Of a DNA stretch of 64,000 nucleotides, positions 48,811 to 59,955 are shown one piece after another. This stretch comes from Sabethes cyaneus. Taxonomy: Eukaryota; Arthropoda; Insecta; Diptera; Culicidae. The notes beneath the pieces were generated by a model that was not told where the DNA came from, searched no databases, and saw nothing but the letters and a program-made list of their open reading frames with translations. Every line of letters starts with the position of its first letter. Positions within the stretch are counted from its first letter, which is position 1. Both the position numbers and the translations under genes were made by a program. The DNA lies in NCBI RefSeq assembly GCF_943734655.1, contig NC_071355.1, positions 242,443,183 to 242,507,182 on the forward strand, read 5' to 3'.

Positions 48811-50640
48811 TGAATGAACGAACATACGGCCGTTCGTTGTTGTGACAACCGCAGAAGTAATCACTTCCCGAGAAATGATGCCCATACTGGCGGGCGGGAT
48901 CCGTGGTGCATATAGCTACTTATACCGCGGATAGGTAATTGGAGGCGTGGAAATTTGCCGCTCAGCTCAGTTTCACTTGGAAGAGCTTTGTTTTTTTTCG
49001 GGTTTTGTTAAATTTTTGTGAAAATATCTACTTTATCTGTTCGGTTTCGGTGGGTCTCTGATCGTATGTATACATTCGATCGGCAGGTTGGCTGGAAGCT
49101 ATTAGCCCAGTTTTTATACGGCGCGTTGGAGTGGACGACGGACGGCCTGACCATCAGGTGAAATTGAAAGCTCGCGCATTTACGACAAGCCCGCTTTGGA
49201 AAGAAATTACCTACCGATAATCGAGCAGATTTGCCGTTCGCATTGGAATGCAAAGTTATGGAACATCGTAAAAATAATTGCGCTTTATTGCCAATCTTGG
49301 TTGATTCTTTTAGCGTCTTTTTGCTTTCAATAAAGGATAAAATTATTATAAATTGTTTGAGTGCTTCTTAATACAATTCATGATAAACTAGAAAGTTAGA
49401 AGCAATTTTCAATTACATCTGAAATTTACAACTTACAGCGATCCTATCTTGTATGATGGAATGGAAATTGCTTCGAACTTTCTAGTTCAATAGATGATAG
49501 GAAATCAGCAATAACTTTTCCAGAAAATAACTTTACAGCACTGATAGGTAACCCAATTTTGCGTCCAGTGAAAAGTGAAATTATTACTTATTGCATGTGT
49601 TTACCCCTTTTTTGCGTAATCGGCGCCTATCAGGGAAGTGCACTTGAGTAACTCTCTCGGTTCTGGGTTCGGTCACCTATTGTAAAGTGTTATTTTTGTT
49701 TTCCCTCGATCGAAAATTTTTTTCCCACACTCTGACAGCCAAACATTTCGGCAATAACTGCTGCTGGTTGGGAAATTTCAGTTCATTAGAACGAATTTAT
49801 CACAGGCTGGTGGCGTAGAGAAACCGACCGCGGTACGGCTACGCGGCAGATTGCACTGCAGAAAAGCTTTCCAGCTGCTTTCCAAAGAAAGTGCACAATA
49901 ATGTAAAGATTAATATTCGCGTTTAGTTTAACGTGCTGAAATGAGCGTTATTGGAGAGTAGCGCGAACGTCATTACTGCTTCATCGTTTCCTTTTTTTTC
50001 CTTTCTCAACCGTCAGCAATTCTCTAATATCCGATGACCCCCAAACGACCAGAGATAGAGCAAAACGCTAAAGTGTTAACATCATCTGACGGATCGGATG
50101 GTACAATGGTACCGTACCCACACCCTCGGTGGCGCGGCGCAACGAAGTGCAGCATCATCACCGGTGTCGGGACGGGAAAGATCTCCCACTAGGGCTTTCT
50201 TCTTTTTTTGCCTATTCTTCACCACCTTCGAGAAGTATTTAGTTGCATTTCCTACTCGCTCGCCGTAGATATCGGCTTCACGAGATCTATTCATGCTTGG
50301 GTAACGGTTGTCATCGCGGCCGTGTGTTTTTCCCACTGGAAGATAATCTTTTCTTAAGAGGTTTGGTTGATTGCTTTTGTCACAATGTGGTATGCTTAAT
50401 TATGCTTTTTTACGAACTTAGACTTAATAAATCTTCGAATTGGTTTCAAAGTAGGTGTTAGAGTCACTATCTGGTAATTAGATTCCTCAGTGTCATGCAT
50501 GCAATTTCGCCGTTTATGAGCTGTAAGTGAATAGCAATTCCCACAGCCTCTTTTCAAGGGCAGCGCTATGAAATTGTGTAATTAAATCTAAAAATTATTT
50601 TTATTTCTTTATATGCGATTCCTATCATATCGATATCAAT
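48811..50640. other. unassigned, with promoter-like sequence
   Basis: GCTCAGCTCAGTTTCACTTG near 48960 contains a TCAGTT initiator-like motif, and CTTATACCG lies about 50 bp upstream, farther than usual for a TATA box. No exon was recognised downstream. The frames at 49008-49253 and 50082-50336 are unrecognised. Confidence 0.25.
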
Positions 50641-50729
50641 ATCCAAATTTATTTTTTTGTTTTCGGCTTAGAACTTCACATCACAACATGGGCTTCAGAA
50701 ACTGATATCAGTGGTCTTCCGCATCAATG

Positions 50730-51510
50730 GAAAGCCACGAAATTAGCTTACAAAGACCGACGACGTTGTCGTTATCGCCAGCTGCATAGAACCGGGGTAG
50801 CTGTTTTAAGCAGTCGACTCCATTCAACTCGATATTGGGCCACTCGTGGCCAATTTTCAAGGCGCCTCAGAGGTCGTAAATCGCTTTTGACCTGGTCTAG
50901 CCATCTTACACGTTGAATCGACGCATAAATTTCTAGTCCAATCCTCCTAGACTCTGCTTTCTGTCTGACCTAGATTACCTCCACCGTCGCAAAGTTCCAG
51001 ACTATAATATCAAAGTCACCTGCAAAGCCTAGGACTTCACTACCCTTAGTAAAAATTGTGCCTCTCGTTTCGATGCCCGCTCTTCGGGTCATCCCGTCAA
51101 GAGCGATGTTGTACAGCATTCAGGATATGTCTATAGTGCCCCCAAGATGCGTACGAGACGCATCACAAGATCCTCTGATCAGTCGCATCAGTTCGTCCAA
51201 AAAACTCAACTCGTCCAATCTCGATCGACTGTATCGTATGCTGCTTTCAAGTAAATACAGATGTGATGCATGGACACGTTGTTCTCCTGATATTTTTGCA
51301 AGATCTGTCAGATAGCAAAAATTTGGTCCGTAGTAGTGCCAGACCCCTAGAATAATTTCCTCCTGATAATGCCCGCCTGATAATTCCCTACAAAACCTTG
51401 CGGTATCGATGGCAGCCGACATAACAAGATCTGGGAGAGTGCCTTATGTGCTTTGCTAGTAGGCGGTCTTTACCGGTAGCTTTGTTATAGTCTCCAGCAA
51501 CCCGATTTCT
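50730..51510 (-). pseudogene. non-LTR retrotransposon RT fossil, internally deleted
   Basis: The minus strand shows NKATGKD, then KAAYDTVDRD (RT block 3, about 51220-51250), then NIALDGMTRRAGIETRGTIF with GSEVLGFAGDFDII, where the catalytic FADD has become FAGD (about 50990-51110). RIGLEI follows and then, directly, VRWLDQVKSDLRPLRRL with YRVEWSRLL, which normally lies far downstream. A deletion therefore joins the RT to the C-terminal tail. Frameshifts abound. The closest relative in the window is the + strand copy at 58.55-59.22 kb. Confidence 0.75.
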
Positions 51511-51711
51511 CGTTTGACCATCTTGGAGATTGTAGAGAAACACGAGTTGTTAACGCAGTGACGGTTTATTAACAAAGAGTTTGACTCATACCAGAGCTAG
51601 TCGTACGTTTTTTGTCTTCCTTCTGACACTTTTCACTCCTCAGAATCGATGTAAATGATTCCTAACTAGTCGATATTTGGTCAAATTCTCCCTAGTAGTA
51701 ATACTCAGATA

Positions 51712-51998
51712 GGGTAAGGAACGAGTTAAGCAGTGTTACCTATTTTAATCAGTGGGTTCGGTGTGTTCAAAATTAGTTCCGCCGCTCCAACTTTTAAACG
51801 AAACGGGCCAAAAGTGCGATTCAACGAAAAATCAAAAGTTTAGCTCAACAATAGTGTCTTCCAATGGTAACAGCTTGAAGAACTAAAGATAGCAAGAAGA
51901 TTGGTATGCTGATATCCCCCACTTAGTCAACCCATCGCTTGTAATAAGGTAAAACAATCAGTGACCCGCTTAGACTGCTTAAAACTAGTTCTTTACCC
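51712..51998. mobile_element. TA-flanked MITE, GGGTAAGGAAC ends
   Basis: GGGTAAGGAACGAGTTAAGC and the complement of GCTTAAAACTAGTTCTTTAC CC form terminal inverted repeats of about 26 bp with small gaps, flanked by TA on both sides. The element is 287 bp without coding sequence. The GGGTA start and TA target resemble the pogo-like element at 42.8 kb. It also contains GGGCCAAAAGTGCGATTCAA, similar to the end of the element at 55.1 kb. Confidence 0.7.
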
Positions 51999-52510
51999 TA
52001 ATTTTTCTTCTCCATCGTTCGTTGGCATTCCCCATTAAACTAATGATTTCGTATATTGAGGGATCGCTCATCTATTGCCTAGTGCGGTAGGGGCCTTACC
52101 GATTGCTGAGCGTATTCTACCCTTACCGTCTTCGTGCGTTGAAGCACCTAGCTCCTCGGACGAAAGCAGTGCCTCGTCAGTATTCGCTCGTAGTTCTCGG
52201 CAGATTACGGGATACCTAGCTGCCCAATGTTCAGCCGAGGAGGACGGCTGTAACATGTCTGGTAAATGGTTGAAGTTTTAAGCGCACATATGCTGCTACT
52301 AGGACAGGTCAGATTATCAGAGTCAGAGCCGTTTCAGATTCTGCTGAATCTCGTTATGCCGAAACGCACTGTGTAATGGACAGATTTGTATTCGATCGGT
52401 TTCAGTACTGGTCCAGCACAGATTGCGTGGTAACCAATCGATAGCCGGATTTAGAGTTTGGTTCTCAGTGTTAACCGTCTTCACCATTCCAGTTTCATCT
52501 AGATAAATCA
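51999..52510. other. unassigned
   Basis: Frames at 52068-52281 and 52323-52571 are unrecognised. Confidence 0.25.
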
Positions 52511-52516
52511 TCTTAA

Positions 52517-52820
52517 GCGGGGTACGCTGCTGAAAAGTAATGGGTAAAAAGATAGGACAAGAAATGCTCAAGAAATCGATTTCGTTTACGATTTCTTAAG
52601 CAGTACGCACTTCATAAGAAATATTATTTCACGTTCAGATGGCGCAGTTTTACATGCAGGTGAATTAAAACGTCACTTTTCCGTACGGAATAATATCCGG
52701 CGCAATTATTACCACAAGAAAAAATGACAGGTGGTTGCTTGCATTGGAGTTGTCAAAATTTCTTCGGTAAATAGCAAGATTTTTTCTTGAGCTGTTTTCT
52801 TTTCAGCAGCGTACCCCGCT
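52517..52820. mobile_element. MITE with GCGGGGTACGCTGCTGAAAAG ends
   Basis: Perfect terminal inverted repeats of at least 21 bp (AAGCGGGGTACGCTGCTG and complement) and a second paired block, GCTCAAGAAA. TTAA flanks both sides (52513-52516 and 52821-52824), which would fit a piggyBac-type target. A one-base offset at the right leaves this unsettled. Confidence 0.75.
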
Positions 52821-52824
52821 TTAA

Positions 52825-53260
52825 TCGCATTTAATCCTACATCTCAATAATCGTAGTAATTATTCACCAGAAGCAGAACTGTCAACTGCCCCAAACTAGT
52901 CGACAAAATACGAAGGTAGGAGCAGCTCAACGGTAATAGATAGACAGGTTAGGAGGAAAAGGGGGTATGAATATATTGGTAACGAAAACATAGTAAACAG
53001 TGCTGATGCTAACAGCAACCACGTCACAACGTCGAAAGCTGTTATGTGTTTCATAACTAAATATGGAAATATTAAAGTTATTGGCAGTAAAAAAGTCTTT
53101 TTTTGAATTGATTTTTTATATAATGCCAGAAAAAACTATTCGAAGCATATAAAAAGTGATTGGAAGCTAAGCGTTCCTTTCTTGCTACTGATTTTGTGAA
53201 ACTATCTTCAAATGATTTTAGTGTTTATTTATTTACTGTGTTTTCCAAATACCTCCCGAA
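52825..53260. other. unassigned
   Basis: No gene or repeat recognised downstream of the P450 fossil. Confidence 0.25.
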
Positions 53261-53261
53261 C

Positions 53262-54195
53262 AACATGTTGGCCTCCCTTCGTTTGAATTTCTTGATTCAC
53301 TGCTATTTTGAAGAGTATCTACGTTAACAGTGTCGAGCTTGTTTCAAAGCCGGCAATTCTATATTAATGCCTGAGCAGCTGTCTCACTAAAAGCAACCAG
53401 GTCACCATCACTTTTATGTTCATCTGGAGATCTCATCTGGATCAGAAAGTCCATAAAGTCACTTCCTTGGACATTATTTTACAGATAACAATCGATAGTG
53501 TCGCAAACAACTGCCATAAAGATGTTGGAGACCTCCGATTTTGTAGTTTTCATCGAATTGTACTCAATGCCAAAAGCACACATTCTTATGACGATTGTCG
53601 TGAACCTTGCCAAAAAATCCTTCAATTCTAGCTTACTTTTTATAAATATTTTCTTCCATGAAGTTATTGAACTGCCTTCTAGCTGCCTTGATAGCCGGTA
53701 ACATTTCATTTTTCTGAAAATAAACGTCGGTGAGAATTTGTTTAAAGTTTTCTCCACTTTTTTCCTTCTGGAATAAACATTGAAAACGAATCATCTTTTT
53801 CAGTATGTCCCGCGGTCATGATAAAATTGAAAGTCTTTCACGAAGTTGCATCTCAACAGTTCCAAATCGAGTACCGCGGCTGCTGGCCTGATAAATGAAT
53901 AAGCACTACCGATTGGCCCTAATACCTTCAGCTCGCGGTAGAAACGTTGAAGCATCATGCTAAACGATTCCGTCCGGGACAGCGTACGACTATTTCCAAA
54001 AAATAATTCCGGAACAACGTGTAGAACCTTCCGATCGGCCCAGAGTACTTCTTTTCAAAGTAGAAGTAGACGGTATTTTTTGCATCCAGTGTAATTTTGA
54101 GTAGATTTGAAGTATAAACTCTGCAAATGATTATCACCAAAACAAACGTTGTGACGAAATCCACGACCGCTTTGATTGATTTTCCTGTACATATA
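53262..54195 (-). pseudogene. cytochrome P450, CYP6-like pseudogene
   Basis: Read on the minus strand, several frames give an ordered CYP6-type protein. First comes a hydrophobic N-terminal anchor (about 54165-54110), then LWADRKVLHVVPELFFGN, QRFYRELKVLGPIGSAYSF, LDLELL..NFVKDFQFYHDRG, KKWRKL with the helix-C arginine replaced by a stop, NKFSPTF..RKMK, and LELKDFLARFTT then CAFGIEYNSMK. After a gap come DFMDFLIQM and AGFETSSTLL, the I-helix motif (53331-53354). The match ends soon after VNQEIQTK; the K-helix EXXR and the heme-binding cysteine loop are missing. About 55 residues before DFMDFL are deleted. At least three frameshifts and several stops are present. CYP6 enzymes are microsomal oxidases of xenobiotics; this copy cannot work. 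Confidence 0.9.
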
Positions 54196-54199
54196 TGAA

Positions 54200-54960
54200 G
54201 CACGTGCTACTTTTTCACATTTTCTTCAACACTAAACAATCATCTGCCTAACCTGTGCTTTATTATCATTGGGAGCAGCTGTCATCATTGCTTCCATACA
54301 GCTTGTCTGTTGCTAGATGAAGATGTGCATCCCACAGTAATTGGCACCACCGAACTTTCAAAAGTAACCACATGCCGTCTGGTGGCAATGTTGTCGTAAT
54401 TTTGTCCATAATCATGACATCCAGAAAGTGGGAGTTCCTATCCTACCAGACCCTTTCCTTCAATTCTCCAGATCAATCGCTAACCTGTTGGGCTTATATA
54501 CCTTTGGTTACAAATCTCATATGAAATTAGATTTGCCAATTTAGTATGATTATCTATTATTCGAGTATTTCCCTAGCCCATAAAAATCCTTAAATCCACC
54601 TTTGACCAAGCTGTCGACTGCGTGAATGACAGCCCTCCAAGTCTACGGACGGAGAGGTCTCTCATGGGGGATGGCTTTCAATAATGCAGGGTGATAACCA
54701 AGCGGATTGATCCAAATTCAATATGCTGTTTAAAATCGGCAAGCTTCAAATACCCCGATTTTTAGCTTGAAATGCCTTAAAAAGGCCATTTCGTAAAAAA
54801 AGCTTGATTCTTTCTTGCAAGCCAAAAGAAAACAGAAGTGCGCGACGGTGATCTTAAATGTTGTTTTTTTAAATTGCATTGTGACGGAATAATGTTGTTT
54901 TGTTCAAATTCAAAATTATTGTGACAGATCACCAATAGTAAAAAGAAAAGATCCTTGCGG
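54200..54960. other. unassigned
   Basis: No gene recognised upstream of the P450 fossil; no promoter can be assigned to it. Confidence 0.25.
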
Positions 54961-54969
54961 GGCTTTTTG

Positions 54970-55069
54970 TGTTTTGGCTTCAGTTGTGGGACCGTTTTTT
55001 CTAGTCACCAGACGTGCAACACATCAATACCGCATCAGCATCTAAAGTTACGACCAACAAACCATAGAG
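54970..55069 (+). pseudogene. possible Jockey-like RT, part left of the insertion
   Basis: A frame reading FFLVTRRATHQ resembles the HGFF..RST.TN block that precedes FSKAFD in Jockey-type reverse transcriptases. The FSKAFD block itself lies just beyond the inserted element at 56.59 kb. The match is short. Confidence 0.35.
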
Positions 55070-55071
55070 TA

Positions 55072-56586
55072 ACGAGGGGTAAAAGTGCGATTCAATGATT
55101 TATCGGTGCAGATTCCGAATAAATTAACTACATTGACATGGATGGGTGACTACTTTTACAACTTGAATCTTTGGTTGCTTACGAAGCATAGTTGCTGACT
55201 TATGTGCAAATGTTATTTTAGGGCTGTTTTGATGTAATTTTTCGTTATACGGCAAATACGATATCAACAGAAGGATATTACTTATTTAAAATTTGTAGCA
55301 GCGTTTTACATCACTCACGTATCTGTTTTGAAAATACGGCGAAAATAATTTACAAAATATATTTCGCTTTTCCGTAATTTAATCTAACCCCGTCAAGCGC
55401 CTAGCGGGGTAAAAGTTCGATTCACGGACGGGGCAAAAGTGCGATTCATGGACGAGGCAAAAATGTATAGCTAATTATATACAGCTTTAGGCACTATATT
55501 ACAGATACTAGAAATAAAAGATCTCCAGAAAACTGTGTGCTCTACAGATGTTGGCCGAGGAAAAACAATGTGTTTCCGCTGATGAAACAGAAAAGGGGCC
55601 ATTCAGATACCACATGGACACAAAAATGCCAATTTTCAACACCCCCCTCCCCCTCCGTGGACAAGCGTGGACATCGACTCAACCCCCACCCCTCCATTGT
55701 TTGTCCACGTGGACTTTTTTTTTTTTCTTATGTGAAATTCTGTGCTCAATTCTGTTTTCATTTGCGTTATTCTGTAATATAAAAAAATTAAGAAAAAAGC
55801 TTACGTAAAAGCAAGCTAAACTAGGCATGTTATCTAGATCTAGTTCTTCTATCCATGCTGATCTAGTCCACTGCAAATAAATGATGGACTACAGGAAAGC
55901 CTGTTCCAGCTTGATCTTCGCTTGAAGATTCATCTGCTTAAACCCCTGTTCAACCAGAGTACTTTAGCTTGGTCCATGATTTTAACACATTACAAGACCT
56001 CTCCGTTGTGGTTCGTGATATTTTAGGAAGACGAGTTATTTTTCAAATACGTTGTCAATGGATTTTCAAAAGGCACAAATCAAAGTTCTATTTATTGCAA
56101 AAAATGTCCACGTGGACATTTTCTATACCCCCTCCTCCCTTCCGTGGACAAGCGTGGACATTCACGTACCCCCCTCTAAGCTGTCCACGTGGTATATGGA
56201 TGGCCCCAAACAAACGTTTGGAATAGTTTCGATCTAACAGAGGCTGCCATACACCAACGCAAAAAAGAAAAGGTGCAAATTGAGAATATTCCTTACCGAA
56301 ACATAACGCAGATTGAAGATAATATGGTTTTGTTAGCTACTGCTGGTCTAATTTCGTGAATTCTAGCTTCGAACTTTTGCCCCGCTAGTGGGGTAAAAGT
56401 GCGAATCTGCACTTGATCGGAAGAAAGAAGAATTTATTTTGCAAAACACTATTACCGCAGATGATTTATAGTTGAATGTGAAGACATTGAGTTACTGCAT
56501 CACTATAAAATATATTATGTTGTTGTCCATCTTTATATCTCATGAAAATTGATGACAACTGCAAACATCGCACTTATGCCCCGCCC
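55072..56586. mobile_element. TA-flanked DNA element, GGGGTAAAAGTGCGA ends
   Basis: The ends ACGAGGGGTAAAAGTGCGA and complement of GGGCGGGGCATAAGTGCGA are flanked by TA. Total length is 1515 bp, of which 613 bp belongs to a nested element. The terminal motif GGGGTAAAAGTGCGAWTC recurs inside (about 55400-55460 and 56375-56405). No transposase was recognised. Confidence 0.7.
55595..56207. mobile_element. nested element with GGGGCCAT ends
   Basis: GGGGCCATTCAGATACCACA at the left and the complement of GGGGCCATCCATATACCACG at the right form terminal inverted repeats of 26 bp with about four mismatches. The interior holds two CCGTGGACAAGCGTGGACAT units with GTCCACGTGGAC partners. Short frames are not coding. 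It lies wholly inside the TA-flanked element. Confidence 0.75.
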
Positions 56587-56589
56587 TAC

Positions 56590-57195
56590 TATATATAGAC
56601 TTTTCCAAGGCATTTGACAAGGTTTCGCACCTGCTAGCAATCGAGAAGATGAATCGCAATGGCCTACCTGAATCGATAACAAATTTGCTACTATCATATT
56701 TAACAGGTCGTACAGCTTTTGTAAACCTTAACGGAACTGAATCGTACTCTTTCGAAATACCTTCTGGAGTATCTCAAGGCAGCATTCAAGGGCCATTAAT
56801 TTTCGTACTTTTCGTTAATAATATTTGTGATAGCCTTCAATCCGAAAAATTACTATGCGCCGATGATCTCAAAATTTTTCGTACCATCACAAGTTCTCTT
56901 GATCGCGATACTCTACAGCGAGATGTGAATAAACTTTTGCGCTGGTGCGTTACAAACGGCATGGAGGTAAATGTATCAAAATGTAAGCGATCAAACGAAT
57001 GGAAATGAAATGAAACGTTGCAGCACTTTGAAAGATCTGGGTGTTACACTTGAAACCAAGTTGAAATTTGCCGCGCTTATCAGTATAGTGACATCAAAAG
57101 CTTATGCTGTACTTGGTTTCGTACGACGGAATGCTTCGGATTTCAGAGACGTCTATGCTCTAAAAACTGAAAATTTATTTTTTTGCTTGCAATTT
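56590..57195 (+). pseudogene. Jockey-type non-LTR reverse transcriptase fragment
   Basis: The frame reads DFSKAFDKVSHLL, then LLSYLTGRTAFVNLNGTES, GVSQGSIQGPLIFVLFVN and LLCADDLKIF, the ordered RT3-RT5 blocks with the catalytic ADD retained. After a frameshift near 57000 it continues LKDLGVTLETKLKF and AYAVLGFVRRNASDFRD, the thumb region. The endonuclease and gag-like ORF1 are absent and the frame is broken. The chemistry would be target-primed reverse transcription. The left continuation is cut by the 55.07-56.59 kb element. Confidence 0.85.
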
Positions 57196-57540
57196 TCGTT
57201 GTCGAACTTAAAAGGAGTTTTCAGTCCTGGTCGTTTATTTTTCTTCTGAAGTGAGACCTTATTTGTTTCGGCTGGTATAAACTAGGTCAATTCCAAATTT
57301 TCTCATTTTTCGACGGAGAGGGCGTATTATGGTTTCGTCGTATTCTACTTTACTAAACAAAGACCCTGGAAACGGTTACTCTTGGCTTTTCAAATATGTG
57401 ACAAAACTTAGACGAAAAACAACTTCTAGTTAAAAAACTTCACTCTCTGTTCTTTATCAGATCCGATTTTTTCAGATTTTATTTAATTCTTCTTAGATTT
57501 CAAACTCTTGCGTAAACTGTAAAATTGCTTTGGCTAATTT
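57196..57540. other. unassigned
   Basis: T-rich DNA between the RT fragment and the hammerhead-associated repeat; nothing recognised. Confidence 0.25.
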
Positions 57541-57700
57541 AGTTCGAAAACAGACACTGAGGAAGCCTGCAAGTCGTACGCAAAATACGTTTCTGTCATG
57601 AATAAATATACACAGTAGAATTTAATTGGAAAGTTTTCTTTTTTATTTAATTTCAGATTTCGTATTCTACTAACACACTCCAAAAACTTCAGATTCTTCT
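57541..57700 (+). repeat. hammerhead-associated repeat, second copy
   Basis: GTTCGAAAACAGACACTGAG, TGAATAAATATACA and GTAGAATTTAATTGGAAAG align with the copy at 23330-22313 read on the minus strand. Confidence 0.6.
57553..57597 (+). ncRNA. hammerhead-ribozyme-like motif, copy 2 (mutated core)
   Basis: The order is GACA, CTGAGGA, a GCCT...ACGC hairpin, AAAA, TACGTTTC, TGTC. Compared with copy 1, the core CTGATGA has become CTGAGGA and GAAA has become AAAA, so this copy should be inactive. The compensable stem I (GACA with TGTC) is kept. Confidence 0.4.
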
Positions 57701-57849
57701 AAAGTTTTTCTTCCATTAAAGATATTGTTGAAGTTGGGAATTAGGGAGTTCGGCCACTTATTTCCTGCGAAAGGCGCGAGGTTTATGTGACCTGCTTGGC
57801 TGCTGGTAGCTCCTCACATTGGAGATCTTGCACTCTTTCCATCTGCTCT

Positions 57850-58420
57850 GCATATGTTACATGTTGCTGCTGAACCCGTCTGAGGTTCGACCGTTTGTTA
57901 AAGTTTTTGCGGTATCTTCAACTAATGCTTCTCGGCGAAATGACGGTTCTGCTATCTCTTCATCTCTATCACGTCCGAAGTCACCTTTCCACTCTTACTC
58001 AACTTTTGTTTGACAATTGTCCAATATTTCTGAATTGGGCGGAATTGAGGGCAATTGGGGGGATTGATGTCCTTTTCGAAAATATCCAACCTATTATCTC
58101 GATGTCACTATAGTACTTTTCAGAACTTGTCAAATCAAACCGAAACTCCATAGTCCGAAAATCTAGGGTTTTCATCCGCAGCTGCGGATACCTGGCCAGA
58201 TCTTAAACTTTCTCGCGAATTTATCGACAAACAAGAATTTAGGGACTAGGGCTAGGGACATCACCTCGACGAGCGCCTTTATAGAACTTTTGTCCGCGAA
58301 GCTGCCCATAATTCATCTTCACGCACGTTTCATCGTACATGGGGATGCATTCTTCGTACTTCGTAAGAACCTCATTGTACAAATTGCAGGTACGTCTTCC
58401 GACCACTAAATTCTACTTCA
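57850..58420 (-). pseudogene. mariner (DD37-like) transposase fossil
   Basis: The minus strand reads LYNEVLTKYEECIPMYDET, with the first catalytic Asp in DET, then CVKMNYGQLRGQKFYKGARR and DVP. KFKIWPGIRSCG follows, and after a decayed gap INPPNCPQFRPIQKYWTIVK with a match to KQKLSK, the region holding the terminal catalytic acid. This series is characteristic of Tc1/mariner transposases of the mosquito-associated DD37 type. Several stops and frameshifts occur and the N-terminal helix-turn-helix is not recognisable. Terminal inverted repeats were not found. It lies between the hammerhead-associated repeat and a LINE fragment. Confidence 0.8.
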
Positions 58421-58554
58421 GTGTCCTGTTTGTTTGTTTACTTGCCTGAAAAGATCGATATACTTTTCGCAGACGTCCTGCGTTATAAGCGGGCATCGAA
58501 GCGATAATCTTGATTTTCAGTAAAAGTAGCGAACTACTTGATACTTGAACTATT

Positions 58555-59220
58555 TCATAGGTTATTTTGATATCATAACCAGGAACTTTGCGATGGCGGA
58601 GGCAATCTACGCCAAGCTGAATGCGGAGACTAGTAAGATTGAATTAAAAATACATGTGATGAAGACCGAATACGTGAAAGGAAACGACTCGAAGGAGACA
58701 AACGACGGAGTTGCCCTTCACAAAACGCTGCGCAAGAAGCATACGCCGCCGCACGAAGTTAATAATCTACAAAATTCCCATTAGACCGGTAGTTCTTTAT
58801 GGAGTTGAAGCTGTGAGGTTGCTTGCGGAGGTTATACACGCCCTTGCTGTGTTCGAGCGGAAGGTGCTGCGCACGTTCTTGGGTAGAATACAAACTAAAA
58901 GCGGAGAGTGGCGGAGGTGTATGAATCACGAGCTACAGTCACTGCTTGTAGAGATTCTCGTCGTACAGCTGGCGAAAGTTGGTAGGCTGCGATGGGCCGG
59001 ACACGTCGTTAGAATGCCAGACGATAGTACGACAAAAACGATTCTCTTGAATAATCCCACCGGCACCAGGAATAGAGGGGCCCAACATGCAAGATGGCTT
59101 GAGCTGGTCGAAAGTGATTTGGGACTTCTGAGACGTCTGGGAAATTGACGATGAGTGTCCCAAGATCGAGTTGAATGGAAACGACTGCCTGAAATAGCAC
59201 GAGCCATCCCGGCTATGTGA
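58555..59220 (+). pseudogene. non-LTR retrotransposon, RT end and C-terminal tail
   Basis: The frame from 58555 reads FDIITRNFAMAEAIYAKLNA, the segment just after the FADD motif, and KIHVMKTEYVK. From about 58765, another frame gives YKIPIRPVVLYGVEAVRLL, FERKVLRTFLGRIQTKSGEW, MNHEL, RLRWAGHVVRMPDD and TGTRNRGAQHARWLELVESD. A final frameshift leads to QDRVEWKRLPEIARAIPAM and a stop at 59220, the natural C-terminus. The catalytic domain is lost 5'. Same broad family as the LINE fragments at 11.4-14 kb and 50.7-51.5 kb. Confidence 0.85.
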
Positions 59221-59690
59221 TTTTGACGATGATGCTATGGTTAATACGGCAGGCCCAAAATAGAGGTAAGCTGAAGTTCCTTTATACTTAAATGAGTTTG
59301 AGTAAAACCCAAACAAAATAATACCATCATCAACCAAGCATCATCGAGAACAACTTAATGACAGAACGGGTTCTGTCAGCATCTCCGCCCATGTTCCTAA
59401 TTGTTGTGTTGCTACTGCGGCTCGAACGGCACCATGCTTATAAAGTTATTATTACAGTAACATGATAACGGTTATTCTGTGCATTTATCACTTGAGAGTG
59501 CGCAGTTTATCGCACAAATTGCAATAAATACGAGCCTTCACTGCGTCGGAAGCAAAACCGCCCGCCATATCAGTGATATACAATGATAATAGAAACCTTT
59601 ACATAATGCTACGGATGATTAATTTCTGTGCTACTTACAAGTTAGTTTCAAGACCTCCTGAAGAGCCTGAAGTGATGCAAAGTTTTTAGA
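59221..59690. other. unassigned
   Basis: Possible LINE 3' untranslated region at the start; nothing else recognised. Confidence 0.25.
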
Positions 59691-59694
59691 TACA

Positions 59695-59955
59695 AATACT
59701 ATGTCGCGGTATAGCAGAACTGTTTCGCGACCATCAATCCACCACAAGACAAGCTTCGACTACCGGGGGCAGCTTTCTCCAGTCGTCAGTCAGTCACGCA
59801 CGTTTTGTGCGCTTCATCTATCTCTGCTGAACGTCTACCCACCGAAGGGCACATTCCGGGCAGTACCAAATTGGTGTCACCAGTGCAGTGTGCAGTCAGT
59901 GGTCGCGGACAACCGCCTACGGAATTCATTCATGCTGAGCAAAAAATAAGCGCTT
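59695..59955 (+). other. GC-richer patch, small ATG frame
   Basis: An 82-codon ATG frame (59701-59949) is unrecognised. CAGTCGTCAGTCAGTCACGC and CAGTGCAGTGTGCAGTCAGT look like insect 5' untranslated sequence. No function can be given. Confidence 0.2.
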
